From Pseudoxanthomonas beigongshangi (lineage in GTDB: Bacteria; Pseudomonadota; Gammaproteobacteria; Xanthomonadales; Xanthomonadaceae), in assembly GCF_016820515.1 (NCBI RefSeq), contig NZ_JADHDV010000029.1:1-41341 (forward strand): a DNA stretch of 41,341 nucleotides. Reading direction: 5' to 3'. This document shows positions 15,954 to 24,205 of the stretch, piece after piece. The translations under genes and the position numbers were made by a program. The notes beneath the pieces are model-generated. The model saw only the letters and a program-made list of their open reading frames with translations. It searched no databases and had not been told where the DNA came from. Position 1 is the first letter of the stretch. Every line of letters begins with the position of its first letter.

Positions 15954-18040
15954 ACGCCGCCATCGACACGACGCCAGACCATCTGAGCAACGAAGACGCC
16001 CTGCGCGATCCCTCGCTCTACCTCAATCGCGAACTGTCGCAACTGGATTTCAACTTCCGCGTGCTGGCGCAGGCGCAGGATCCGCAAGTGCCGCTGCTGG
16101 AGCGGCTGCGCTTCCTGTGCATCTCGTGCACCAACCTGGACGAATTCTTCGAGATCCGCGCGGCCACCGTCCGCCATGCGCAGGACTTCGGCCTGCCGCC
16201 GGGCGCCGACGGGATGAGCCCCACCGTCGCGCTCAACCGCATCCACGATCGCGCCGCGGAACTGGTGGATGCGCAGTACAAGTGCTGGAACGAGGTGCTG
16301 CGGCCGGCGCTGAACGAAGCCGGCGTGCGGGTGTTCGGACGTGGCGCCTGGAGCGCGCGGCAGACGCGCTGGCTGCGCGCCTATTTCCGCAACGAGATCA
16401 TGCCGGTGCTGTCGCCGCTGGGCCTGGACCCGGCGCACCCGTTCCCGAAGATCCTCAACAAGTCCCTCAACATCGTGGTGGTGCTGAAGGGCAAGGACGC
16501 GTTCGGTCGTGCCGGCCACCTGGCGATCGTGCGCGCGCCGCGCTCGCTGCCGCGCATCATCCACCTGCCCTCGCGCGTGTCCGGCGGCGAGAACGACTTC
16601 GTGCTGCTGTCCTCGGTGCTGTCGGCGTTCGTCGACGAACTGTTCCCGGGCATGGAGGTCAAGGGTTCCTACCAGTTCCGTGTCACCCGCAACTCCGAAG
16701 TGGTTGTCGACGAGGAGGAAGTGGAGAACCTGGCGCTGGCGCTGCGCGACGAACTGATCGGCCGTGGCTACCGGCCGGCGGTACGGCTGGAAATCGCCCA
16801 GGACTGCCCGAAGCCGATCATCCGCACCCTGCTGCAGAATTTCGCCCTGCCCGACAACGCGGTCTACCTGATCGACGGGCCGGTCAACCTCAACCGGGTC
16901 ATCCAGGTGTACGACCTGGTGCAGCGCCCGGAACTCAAGTACCCCGTCTTCACCCCGCGCACCCTGCGCGACAGCGACGCCATCTTCGACAAGGTCGATG
17001 ACGGCGACGTGCTGCTGCACCATCCCTTCGACGCGTTCACCCCGGTGCTGGAGCTGCTGAAGCAGGCGGCGGTGGATCCGAACGTGCTGGCGATCAAGCA
17101 GACCCTGTACCGCACCGGCAAGGACTCGGCGATCGTCGATGCGCTGGTACAGGCGGCGCGCAACGGCAAGGACGTCACCGTGGTGGTGGAACTGCGCGCG
17201 CGCTTCGACGAGGACGCCAACCTGGGCGTGGCCGATCGCCTGCAGGAAGCCGGCGTGCAGGTGGTGTATGGCGTGGTCGGCTACAAGACCCACGCCAAGA
17301 TGCTGCTGATCGTGCGCCGCGAGGGCAAGAAGCTGCGCCGTTATGTGCACCTGGGCACCGGCAACTACCACAGCGGCACCGCCCGCGCCTACACAGACCT
17401 GGGCTTGATCACCGCCGACGCCGACATCGGCAACGACGTGCACCTGCTGTTCCAGCAGTTGTCCGGCCTGGCCCCGTCGACCAAGCTCAAGCGCCTGCTG
17501 CAATCCCCGTTCACCCTGCATGCCGGGCTCATCCGCAAGATCGAGCGCGAGGCGAAGCTGGCCAAGGCCGGCAAGCCGGCCCGCATCATCGCCAAGATCA
17601 ACGCGCTCAACGAGCCGCGCCTGATCCGCGCGCTGTACGCGGCCTCGCAGGCGGGCGTGCGCATCGACCTGATCGTGCGTGGCGCCTGCGCCCTGCGGCC
17701 GGGCGTGCCGGGGATTTCCGAGAACATCCACGTGCGCTCGATTGTCGGACGCTTCCTGGAACACAGCCGGGTCTACTGGTTCGGCAACGACGGCAACCCC
17801 GAGCTTTACTGCGCCAGCGCGGACTGGCTGGAGCGCAACCTGCTGCACCGGGTCGAGACCTGCTTCCCGATCCTGGATCCGGAGCTGGCCAGGCGGGTGT
17901 TCCGCGACGGCCTGCAGAACTATCTGGACGACAACCAGAACGCCTGGGCGCTGGACGCCGACGGCAATTACCGCAAGGTCGCGCCGGCCGAGGGCGAAGC
18001 ACCGCATTCGGCGCAGGCGACCCTGCTGGCCGGGGTCTGA
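15950..18040 (+). CDS. ppk1: Polyphosphate kinase PPK1
   Basis: Makes inorganic polyphosphate from ATP (reversibly). The 696-residue product has the PPK1 domain order: N-terminal helical domain (RELSQLDFNFRVL, 27-39), head domain, and two phospholipase D-like C-terminal domains with catalytic His448 (GYKTHAKM, equal to His435 of E. coli) and the HLGTGNYHSGTARAYTD stretch (467-483). Length matches the family (about 690). It starts at the ATG at 15950 overlapping phoR, and ends 71 bases before ppx, which degrades its product. Cotranscription with phoR suggests phosphate-starvation control. Confidence 0.97.
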   Translation: MNAAIDTTPDHLSNEDALRDPSLYLNRELSQLDFNFRVLAQAQDPQVPLLERLRFLCISCTNLDEFFEIRAATVRHAQDFGLPPGADGMSPTVALNRIHDRAAELVDAQYKCWNEVLRPALNEAGVRVFGRGAWSARQTRWLRAYFRNEIMPVLSPLGLDPAHPFPKILNKSLNIVVVLKGKDAFGRAGHLAIVRAPRSLPRIIHLPSRVSGGENDFVLLSSVLSAFVDELFPGMEVKGSYQFRVTRNSEVVVDEEEVENLALALRDELIGRGYRPAVRLEIAQDCPKPIIRTLLQNFALPDNAVYLIDGPVNLNRVIQVYDLVQRPELKYPVFTPRTLRDSDAIFDKVDDGDVLLHHPFDAFTPVLELLKQAAVDPNVLAIKQTLYRTGKDSAIVDALVQAARNGKDVTVVVELRARFDEDANLGVADRLQEAGVQVVYGVVGYKTHAKMLLIVRREGKKLRRYVHLGTGNYHSGTARAYTDLGLITADADIGNDVHLLFQQLSGLAPSTKLKRLLQSPFTLHAGLIRKIEREAKLAKAGKPARIIAKINALNEPRLIRALYAASQAGVRIDLIVRGACALRPGVPGISENIHVRSIVGRFLEHSRVYWFGNDGNPELYCASADWLERNLLHRVETCFPILDPELARRVFRDGLQNYLDDNQNAWALDADGNYRKVAPAEGEAPHSAQATLLAGV

Positions 18041-18075
18041 GGGCGATGCAAGTGCCTGAAATGGCAGGGGCCGCG

Positions 18076-18105
18076 TTGCCAAGCCGCGGTCTCTGCCTCT
18101 AGGCT
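18076..18105 (+). promoter_or_regulatory. Candidate promoter of ppx (leaderless)
   Basis: TTGCCA (18076-18081, 5/6 to the -35 consensus) is followed after 18 bases by TAGGCT (18100-18105, 3/6 to -10). A start about seven bases later would fall on the ppx ATG at 18112. There is no ribosome-binding site in front of that ATG, consistent with a leaderless message. Confidence 0.4.
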
Positions 18106-18111
18106 TTTCCG

Positions 18112-19641
18112 ATGCCGCCCGTCTCCGCCCACGTCTCGCCGCCTCCCCATGACGGCGAACAGCTTGCCGCCATCGATCTCGGTTCCAACAGCTTCCACAT
18201 GATCGTGGCGCGCTACACGCTGGGACAGCTGCGCGTGGTCGATCGCCTGCGCGAGACCGTGCGCATGGCCGACGGCCTGGACGGCAAGGGCGGACTGTCG
18301 CAGGCCGCGCGCGAACGCGCGCTGGACTGCCTGTCGCGCTTCGGCCAGCGCATCCGCGACATCCCGGCCAGCCGGGTGCGCGCGCTGGCCACCAACACGG
18401 TCCGCCAACTGGCCGATCCGCAGTCCTTCCTGGTCCCCGCCGAAGCCGCCCTGGGCAAGCCGATCGAAGTGGTGTCCGGCCGCGAGGAGGCGCGCCTGAT
18501 CTACCTGGGCGTGGCGCACGCGCAGCCGCCCAAGGCGGGGCAACTGCGCCTGGTCATCGACATCGGCGGAGGTTCCACCGAGTTCATCATCGGTCGCGGG
18601 ATGGATACCCTGGAACGCGAAAGCCTGCAGGCCGGCTGCATCGCCAGCACCCGGCGCTTCTTCCCCGGCGGCAAGCTGTCCAAGAAGCGCTGGAAGGAAG
18701 CCCTCACCGAAATCGCCGCCGAGTTCCAGCAGTTCGCCGGCCAGTACCGCTCGCTGGGCTGGCAGGAGGCGATCGGCTCCTCCGGCACCAACAAGGCGAT
18801 CGGCGAAATCTGCGCGGCGATGAAACTGACCAAGGGCGCGGTCACCGCCGAGGCCCTGCCGCAGGTGCGCGATCGCCTGCTGCAGGCCGAGCGCATCGAC
18901 GCCATCGATCTGCCCGGTCTGTCCAGCGACCGCCGCCCGATCATCGCCGGCGGCGTGCTGGTGCTGGAGGCCGCCTTCGAGGCGCTGGGCCTGCAGCGGC
19001 TGATGGTCAGCAAGGCGGCCATGCGCGAAGGCATCCTGTACGACATGCTGGGCCGCGGCAGCGACAACGATCCGCGCGACATGTCGGCGGCCGCGCTGAC
19101 CCAGCGCTACGGCATCGACGAAATCCAGGCCGCGCGGGTGGAAGCCACCGCGCTGCGCCTGCACGAGCAGGTCGCCGGTGCCTGGAAGCTGGACGATGAC
19201 GACGCCCGCATGCTCGGCTGGGCCGCGCGCCTGCACGAGATCGGCCTGGTCATCGCCCACAGCCAGTACCACGCGCACGGCGCCTACGTGCTGGAGAATT
19301 CTGACATCGCCGGCTTCTCCCGGCAGGAACAGCAGGTCCTGGCGGCGCTGGTGCGCACGCACCGCCGCAACATTCCCAAGACCGCGTTCGACGCCCTGCC
19401 CGACCGCCTGCTGCTGTCGGCCAAGCGCAAGGCCGCGCTGCTGCGGCTGGCGGTGCTGCTGCATCGCGCGCACGAGGCCGCGCCGATTCCCCGCCTCGAG
19501 CTCACCGCCGAGGGCGACGAACTCCGGCTGGTGGTGGACCGCCGCTGGATCGAAGCCCGGCCGCTGCTGAAGTCGGACCTGGTCGGCGAGCCCGAGGACA
19601 TGCAGGGCCTGGGCATCACCTTCAAGCCCTTCGTCGCCTGA
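18112..19641 (+). CDS. ppx: Exopolyphosphatase (Ppx/GppA family)
   Basis: Hydrolyses polyphosphate from its ends, or pppGpp if it acts as GppA. The 509-residue product has the actin-like phosphate-binding motifs AAIDLGSNSFHM (19-30) and IDIGGGSTEFI (about 146-156), the middle segment IGSSGTNKAI, and a C-terminal HD-like helical domain (about 315-500) as in E. coli Ppx (513 residues). The proline-rich 15-residue N-terminus is unusual. Location directly after ppk1 favours Ppx over GppA. It has no visible ribosome-binding site. Confidence 0.94.
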   Translation: MPPVSAHVSPPPHDGEQLAAIDLGSNSFHMIVARYTLGQLRVVDRLRETVRMADGLDGKGGLSQAARERALDCLSRFGQRIRDIPASRVRALATNTVRQLADPQSFLVPAEAALGKPIEVVSGREEARLIYLGVAHAQPPKAGQLRLVIDIGGGSTEFIIGRGMDTLERESLQAGCIASTRRFFPGGKLSKKRWKEALTEIAAEFQQFAGQYRSLGWQEAIGSSGTNKAIGEICAAMKLTKGAVTAEALPQVRDRLLQAERIDAIDLPGLSSDRRPIIAGGVLVLEAAFEALGLQRLMVSKAAMREGILYDMLGRGSDNDPRDMSAAALTQRYGIDEIQAARVEATALRLHEQVAGAWKLDDDDARMLGWAARLHEIGLVIAHSQYHAHGAYVLENSDIAGFSRQEQQVLAALVRTHRRNIPKTAFDALPDRLLLSAKRKAALLRLAVLLHRAHEAAPIPRLELTAEGDELRLVVDRRWIEARPLLKSDLVGEPEDMQGLGITFKPFVA

Positions 19642-19656
19642 GCCGGGACGCCCGGC
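19642..19656 (+). other. Hairpin immediately after ppx
   Basis: GCCGGG-ACG-CCCGGC is a perfect 6-bp stem starting on the base after the ppx stop. No T-run follows, so a terminator role is weak. Confidence 0.3.
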
Positions 19657-19816
19657 CGCTGCAAACCGCAAACACCCGCGCTAGACTCCGCCCGGGAAAC
19701 CGTCGAGGCCATGCCGGGCGGCGCCGGATCGGACAGGGGACCGATCCTGCCTCGCCATAACCGCCCTGCGCCCGTGTCCATCGATCGTTTCCCGCCCTTG
19801 CCTTCAGGAGGAAGTC

Positions 19817-21064
19817 ATGCGGAACGACGCTCCCTGGAATGCCATCCTGGCCCAAGGCGGGCCCGGCGCGCTGGCCATCGGCCACAACGTCGATCGCGTG
19901 CTCGACGCGGTGCGTACCCATCTGGGCATGGACGTGGCCTTCATTTCCGAGTTCGGTGGCCACTACCGGACCTTCCGCCACGTGGCGGGCTCGATTGAAC
20001 CGATGCCGATCCGTCCCGGCGACAGCAGCCCGCTCGATGAAGGCTACTGCCTGCGCGTGGTCGAGGGCCGCATCCCGCAGTTGATACCGGATACCGCCGC
20101 GGTACCGGCGCTGGCCGCGATTCCGGAGACCGCGCTGGTTCCCATCGGCGCGCACATCAGCGTTCCCATCCGCCTGCGCGACGGCCGCGTCTACGGCACC
20201 TTCTGCTGTTTTAGCCTGCGCCCGCACCTGTCGCTTGGCGAACGCGACCTGCACATGATGCGCGCCTTCGCGGATCTGCTTGCCTACCAGATCGACGGCG
20301 ATCTGGACGCCGTGCGCCTGCACCAGGAAAAGGTCGAGCGGATCACCTCGGTGCTCGAGATGGGCCAGCCCAGCATCGTCTACCAGCCGATCTACCATCT
20401 GGCCGGGGAGCGCATCATCGGCATCGAATGCCTGTCCCGGTTCGACATCAACCCGCCACGGCCACCGGACCTGTGGTTCAACGAGGCGCGCGAAATCGGC
20501 CTGGGCGTGCGGATGGAACTCAACGCGATCCTCACCGCGCTCGACGGCCTGCGCCACGTCCCCGGCGACTTCTACGTATCGGTCAACGTCTCGCCGCAGA
20601 CGCTCATCAGCGGCGAGATCGCCGGTTACCTGGACGAACTGCCGCCGCACCGGCTGGTGCTGGAAATCACCGAGCACGATTACGTGGAAGACTACGCGGT
20701 GTTGCGCGAACGGCTGGCGCCGCTGCGCCGGCAGGGTGTGCGCGTCGCGGTCGACGATGCGGGGGCCGGCTACGCGAGCATGCGCCACGTGCTGGCCACC
20801 AGCCCGGACATCATCAAGCTGGACATGACCCTGACCCGCAGCATCGACACCGATTCGCCACGCCGCGCACTGGCCGCGGCGCTGATCGCCTTCGCCCGCG
20901 AAACCCACAGCGGCATCGTCGCCGAAGGCGTGGAGACGGCGGAAGAACTGGCCGCGTTGCGCGCCCTGGGCGTGCCGGACGCCCAGGGCTATTTCCTGTC
21001 GCGGCCGCTGTCATTGCCGGCACTGCTGGCGTTGCTGGATCCACCGGGCAAGCGGGTCCACTGA
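19817..21064 (+). CDS. GAF-EAL protein, probable c-di-GMP phosphodiesterase
   Basis: Cytosolic protein of 415 residues: N-terminal GAF domain (about 20-165), likely a ligand sensor, then an EAL domain (about 180-410). Active-site residues known for EAL enzymes are present: Glu204 (but in ECLSR instead of EALxR), Asn257, Glu283, Asp313-Asp314, Lys334, Glu370 and Gln390. Loop 6 reads DDAGAGYAS rather than DDFGTGYSS. Activity is therefore likely, though not certain. AGGAGGA at 19806-19812 decides the ATG at 19817. A -10-like TAGACT lies at 19682-19687. It follows ppx by 175 bases in the same direction. Confidence 0.88.
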   Translation: MRNDAPWNAILAQGGPGALAIGHNVDRVLDAVRTHLGMDVAFISEFGGHYRTFRHVAGSIEPMPIRPGDSSPLDEGYCLRVVEGRIPQLIPDTAAVPALAAIPETALVPIGAHISVPIRLRDGRVYGTFCCFSLRPHLSLGERDLHMMRAFADLLAYQIDGDLDAVRLHQEKVERITSVLEMGQPSIVYQPIYHLAGERIIGIECLSRFDINPPRPPDLWFNEAREIGLGVRMELNAILTALDGLRHVPGDFYVSVNVSPQTLISGEIAGYLDELPPHRLVLEITEHDYVEDYAVLRERLAPLRRQGVRVAVDDAGAGYASMRHVLATSPDIIKLDMTLTRSIDTDSPRRALAAALIAFARETHSGIVAEGVETAEELAALRALGVPDAQGYFLSRPLSLPALLALLDPPGKRVH

Positions 21065-21139
21065 CGCCGCCGTACCCATATCCCGGCGGAGCGGCGCGCC
21101 GCTCTGGCATGATCCGGCGTCCTGACCGGAACCCATCCC

Positions 21140-22111
21140 ATGCGGCGCCAACCGATTCCCCACACCGACCTGCGCGCCTCGCGCATCGCCTGCGGCTGCA
21201 TGCAGCTGAGCCGCGCCTGGGACGACACCGATCCCACCGCGGAAGAACGACGGCAGGCCGCGCAGCTCATCGAGACCGCGCTGGAACAGGGCATCAACCT
21301 GTTCGACCATGCCGACATCTATGCGCGCGGCAAGTCGGAGCGGTTGTTCGGCGACTGGCTGGCGGCCTCGCCCTCGCGCCGCGACGAACTGATCCTGCAA
21401 TCCAAGTGCGGCATCCGCTTCGCCCATGACCCGCAACCGGATTCGCCGGGTCGCTACGATTTCAGCCATGCGCACCTGGTCGCATCCGTCGAGGGCAGCC
21501 TGCGCCGGCTGCGCACCGACTACCTGGACCTGTTGTTGCTGCACCGGCCGGATCCGTTGGGCGTACCGGAAGAAGTCGCCCGTGCCTTCGACGATCTGCA
21601 TCGCAGCGGCAAGGTGCGGCATTTCGGCGTCAGCAACCATACCGCCAGCCAGATCGCGTTGCTGCGGGCGCATGTCGATCGGCCGCTGGTCGCCAACCAG
21701 GTCGAAATCAGCCTGCTGCACCATCACCTGATCAACGAGGGCGTGATCGCCGCCACCCGCGGCACCGCCTACACCGCCTCGGCCGGCACCCTGGACGAAT
21801 GCAGGCGCCAGGGCATCCTGCTGCAGGCCTGGTCGCCGCTGGCCGGTGGCCGGCTCTCGCACCCGGAAACCGCCGAGCCCGCGCTGCGCCCCGCCGCTGA
21901 AGCCGTCGCCCTGGTCGCCGCCCGCCACGACGTTTCGCCTGAAGCCATCCTGCTGGCCTGGCTGCTGCGCCACCCCGCCGGCATCCAACCCGTCATCGGC
22001 ACCACCCGCCCCGATCGCCTGGCCGCGGCCTGCGCCGCCGACCGCATCGAACTGAGCCGCGAGGAGTGGTATGCGCTGTTCACCGCGGCGCGGGGCGGGC
22101 CGGTGCCTTGA
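21140..22111 (+). CDS. Aldo/keto reductase (YdhF-like)
   Basis: NADPH-dependent oxidoreductase of 323 residues with the TIM-barrel AKR fold. The catalytic tetrad is visible as Asp56 and Tyr61 (FDHADIY), Lys89 (QSKCG) and His135 (LLHRPDP). The C-terminal cofactor segment (IQPVIGTTRPDRL) is present. Overall it resembles E. coli YdhF, whose natural substrate is unknown. It lies 75 bases after the GAF-EAL gene in the same direction, with a repeat-rich gap downstream. No functional link to either neighbour is evident. Confidence 0.9.
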   Translation: MRRQPIPHTDLRASRIACGCMQLSRAWDDTDPTAEERRQAAQLIETALEQGINLFDHADIYARGKSERLFGDWLAASPSRRDELILQSKCGIRFAHDPQPDSPGRYDFSHAHLVASVEGSLRRLRTDYLDLLLLHRPDPLGVPEEVARAFDDLHRSGKVRHFGVSNHTASQIALLRAHVDRPLVANQVEISLLHHHLINEGVIAATRGTAYTASAGTLDECRRQGILLQAWSPLAGGRLSHPETAEPALRPAAEAVALVAARHDVSPEAILLAWLLRHPAGIQPVIGTTRPDRLAAACAADRIELSREEWYALFTAARGGPVP

Positions 22112-22115
22112 GGGT

Positions 22116-22147
22116 GGGGATTGGGGATTCGGGATTGGGGATTGGGA
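22116..22147 (+). repeat. Imperfect tandem GGGATT repeat
   Basis: The unit GGGGATT / CGGGATT recurs about four times in succession just past the reductase stop. A related run (GGGATTCGGCATGGGGGATTC) appears at 14528-14548 after phoB. Short runs of this kind are scattered in xanthomonad intergenic DNA. Confidence 0.6.
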
Positions 22148-22163
22148 GCTTCTGCTTTTGCCT

Positions 22164-22295
22164 CCCCCTTTGAAACGCTTCTCAACAGCCGAATGGCTGG
22201 TCAAAAGGGGGATTGAGGGGGATTTGCTTTTTGCGCCAAGAGCAAATCCCCCGTCACCTGCTTCGCAGGTGCCTGCCCCCTTTTTCAAAGGGGGC
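22164..22295. repeat. Miniature element with terminal inverted repeats and three hairpins
   Basis: The ends carry a perfect 12-base inverted repeat CCCCCTTTGAAA (22164-22175) / TTTCAAAGGGGG (22283-22294). Inside are a 12-bp hairpin GGGGGATTTGCT/AGCAAATCCCCC (22217-22228 and 22241-22252), a 7-bp hairpin CACCTGC/GCAGGTG (22255-22261 and 22265-22271), and a 9-bp hairpin GCCCCCTTT/AAAGGGGGC (22275-22283 and 22287-22295). There is no reading frame inside. It looks like a non-coding MITE- or REP-type repeat. No flanking target duplication is obvious. Confidence 0.65.
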
Positions 22296-22454
22296 TTAGC
22301 TGAGCGGTTACTCGATATGTGAACTCCGCATTGGCTCCTCGAAGGCATCTTTCCCGGAAATCCAATCCCATGTCCTCCTGTCACGCGAACGCCATGTAAC
22401 TGCAATGCGGGTTTCATGGCCGGTCTCCACCATGCGCAAAACGTGGAGTTGCGC

Positions 22455-23597
22455 ATGCGGTACGCCATCGTCACCGAAACCTATCCGCCCGAGGTCAACG
22501 GCGTTGCCCTGACCGTGCAGGGGCTGGAACAGGGTCTGCGCGCGCGCGGGCACCGGGTCTCGCTGGTGCGGCCGCGGCAGGAAGGCGACCCGCGCGAACT
22601 CGATGACACCACCCTGGTGCGCGGCGCGGCGCTGCCCCGCTACCCCGGATTGAAATTCGGCCTGCCGGCGGCGCGTCGCCTGGCCCGGCTGTGGAGCGAA
22701 TCGGCACCGGATGCGATCTACGTGGCCACGGAAGGCCCGCTGGGCTGGTCGGCGCTGCGCGCGGCGCGGCGGCTGGGCATTCCGGTCGCGACCGGCTTCC
22801 ACACCCGCTTCGACGAATACATGCGCGACTACGGCGCGGCGTTCCTGCAACAGACCGCGATGCGCTGGATGCGGCGCTTCCACAACGGCGCCGACGCCAC
22901 CCTGGTGCCGACCCGCGAGCTGCAGGAATTCCTGACCGCGCAGGGCTTCGCCCGGGTGGTGCGGCTGGCGCGCGCGGTCGACACCTCGCAGTTCTCGCCG
23001 GCGCACCGGGATGACGGCCTGCGCGCCGAATGGGGCGCGGGCGCGGACACGCCGGTGGCGATCTACGTGGGCCGCATCGCCGCGGAAAAGAACCTCACCC
23101 TGGCCGTGCAGGCGTTCCGCGCGATCCAGCGCGACCGCCCCGACGCGCGTTTCGTCTGGGTCGGCGACGGTCCGGCGCGCGAGCGGTTGGCGGCGGCCAA
23201 TCCCGATTTCGTGTTCTGCGGAGTTCAGCGTGGCACGGCGCTGGCGCGGCATTTCGCCAGCGGCGATCTGTTCCTGTTCCCGAGCCACAGCGAAACCTTC
23301 GGCAACGTGACCCTGGAAGCCATGGCCAGCGGCGTGCCGACCGTGGCCTTCGACTACGGCGCCGCGCGCGAACACCTGCGCAACGGCGTGCACGGCTTCG
23401 CGGTGCGCGACGACGACGCGTTCGTGGCCGCGGCCGCGCAGTTGGGATCCGATGAAGCGCTGCGCCGGCGCCTGGGCGCCGATGCCAGCGAGGCCGTGCG
23501 GGTATTGCGCCCGGAACAGGTCGCCACCGATTTCGACAACCTGCTGGCCGGTCTGGCCGCGCAAAGGAGGCCGCATGAGAACGTCGCTACCGCGTAA
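22455..23597 (+). CDS. GT4 family glycosyltransferase (MgtA-like)
   Basis: GT-B fold retaining glycosyltransferase of 380 residues. The N-terminal domain starts RYAIVTETYPPEVNGVA, typical of GT4 enzymes such as mannosyl- or glucuronosyl-transferases acting on lipids. The donor-binding C-terminal domain shows the YVGRIAAEKN start and the E-x7-E motif (SETFGNVTLEAMASGVP). I start at the ATG at 22455, with GGAG six bases upstream, rather than an in-frame ATG 39 bases earlier. Its end overlaps the PAP2 gene by 23 bases. Together they suggest a membrane glycolipid or undecaprenyl-linked step, but donor and acceptor are unknown. Confidence 0.88.
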   Translation: MRYAIVTETYPPEVNGVALTVQGLEQGLRARGHRVSLVRPRQEGDPRELDDTTLVRGAALPRYPGLKFGLPAARRLARLWSESAPDAIYVATEGPLGWSALRAARRLGIPVATGFHTRFDEYMRDYGAAFLQQTAMRWMRRFHNGADATLVPTRELQEFLTAQGFARVVRLARAVDTSQFSPAHRDDGLRAEWGAGADTPVAIYVGRIAAEKNLTLAVQAFRAIQRDRPDARFVWVGDGPARERLAAANPDFVFCGVQRGTALARHFASGDLFLFPSHSETFGNVTLEAMASGVPTVAFDYGAAREHLRNGVHGFAVRDDDAFVAAAAQLGSDEALRRRLGADASEAVRVLRPEQVATDFDNLLAGLAAQRRPHENVATA

Positions 23598-24126
23598 CGC
23601 GCTCCGGGGCCGCGACGCAGGCTGGTGCCTGCGCGCCAACCGCTGGGGCGAATGGCAGGGCGTGCGCCGCTTCTTCGCGGTGATCAGCCGCCTGGGCGAC
23701 GGCGTGTTCTGGTACGTGCTGATGGGCGCACTGATCGTCGCGGACGGACTGGACGGCCTTGCCGCGTCGGCGCACCTGGCGGCCACCGGCGTGATCGCGC
23801 TGACCCTGTACAAGCTGCTCAAGCGCTGGACCCGGCGCCCGCGCCCGTTCGCCTCGGACGTGCGGATCCGCGCCTGGATCGCGCCGCTGGACGAATTCAG
23901 CTTTCCGTCCGGGCATACGCTGCATGCGGTCGCCTTCACCGTGGTCGCGCTGGCCCACTACCCCGCGCTGGCGGTGCTGCTGATTCCGTTCGCGGCCTGC
24001 GTGGCGGTATCGCGGGTGGTGCTGGGCCTGCACTATCCCAGCGACGTGCTGGCCGCCACCGTGATCGGTTCGGCCCTGGCCGGGTTGTCGCTGTGGCTGG
24101 TGCCGGGCGTGTCGCTGTTCGCCTGA
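23575..24126 (+). CDS. PAP2-family membrane phosphatase
   Basis: Membrane-bound acid phosphatase of 183 residues with about four or five hydrophobic segments. All three PAP2 motifs are present: KxxxxxxRP (Lys83 to Pro91), PSGH (111-114) and SRxxxxxHxxxD (Ser146, Arg147, His153, Asp157). Substrates in the family include phosphatidate, phosphatidylglycerophosphate and undecaprenyl pyrophosphate. The ATG at 23575 is set by AAGGAGG four bases upstream, inside the end of the glycosyltransferase gene, so the two are coupled. Glycosyltransferase plus lipid phosphatase fits a shared lipid-glycan pathway (inference). Confidence 0.9.
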   Translation: MRTSLPRNALRGRDAGWCLRANRWGEWQGVRRFFAVISRLGDGVFWYVLMGALIVADGLDGLAASAHLAATGVIALTLYKLLKRWTRRPRPFASDVRIRAWIAPLDEFSFPSGHTLHAVAFTVVALAHYPALAVLLIPFAACVAVSRVVLGLHYPSDVLAATVIGSALAGLSLWLVPGVSLFA

Positions 24127-24146
24127 GCGAACCGGAAAAACGGCTG

Positions 24147-24186
24147 GGAAAAAAGAAGGCCGGATTCCTGCGAATCCGGCCTTCTT
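24147..24186 (-). terminator. Strong rho-independent terminator of the M28 peptidase
   Basis: A 15-bp perfect stem AAGAAGGCCGGATTC/GAATCCGGCCTTCTT (24153-24167 and 24172-24186) with loop CTGC. On the minus strand it ends in a run of six T. It lies between the convergent PAP2 and M28 genes and may also slow plus-strand transcripts, although no T-run follows on that strand. Confidence 0.88.
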
Positions 24187-24205
24187 CACATCACGAGGAT
24201 GATGC

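Larger units (their letters stand above)
22112..22454. other. Repeat-rich intergenic region, no gene seen
   Basis: 343 bases between the aldo/keto reductase stop and the glycosyltransferase start. It holds a short GGGATT-type tandem repeat (about 22116-22147) and a multi-hairpin element (22164-22295). From 22296 to the ribosome-binding site GGAG at 22445-22448 I see no gene, terminator or promoter that I would defend. Confidence 0.6.

Noticed and set aside
15740..18082. Open frame of about 780 codons on the minus strand opposite ppk1
   Set aside because: Rich in His, Gln, Arg and Ala as expected from the reverse complement of a GC-rich gene, with no recognisable domain; ppk1 on the plus strand is certain.
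22275..22295. Terminator of the aldo/keto reductase
   Set aside because: The 9-bp hairpin has no T-run on the plus strand and is one of several stems of the repeat element.
22112..22300. CRISPR array
   Set aside because: The GGGATT units are short and contiguous without spacers, and the hairpins differ from each other; no cas genes are near.
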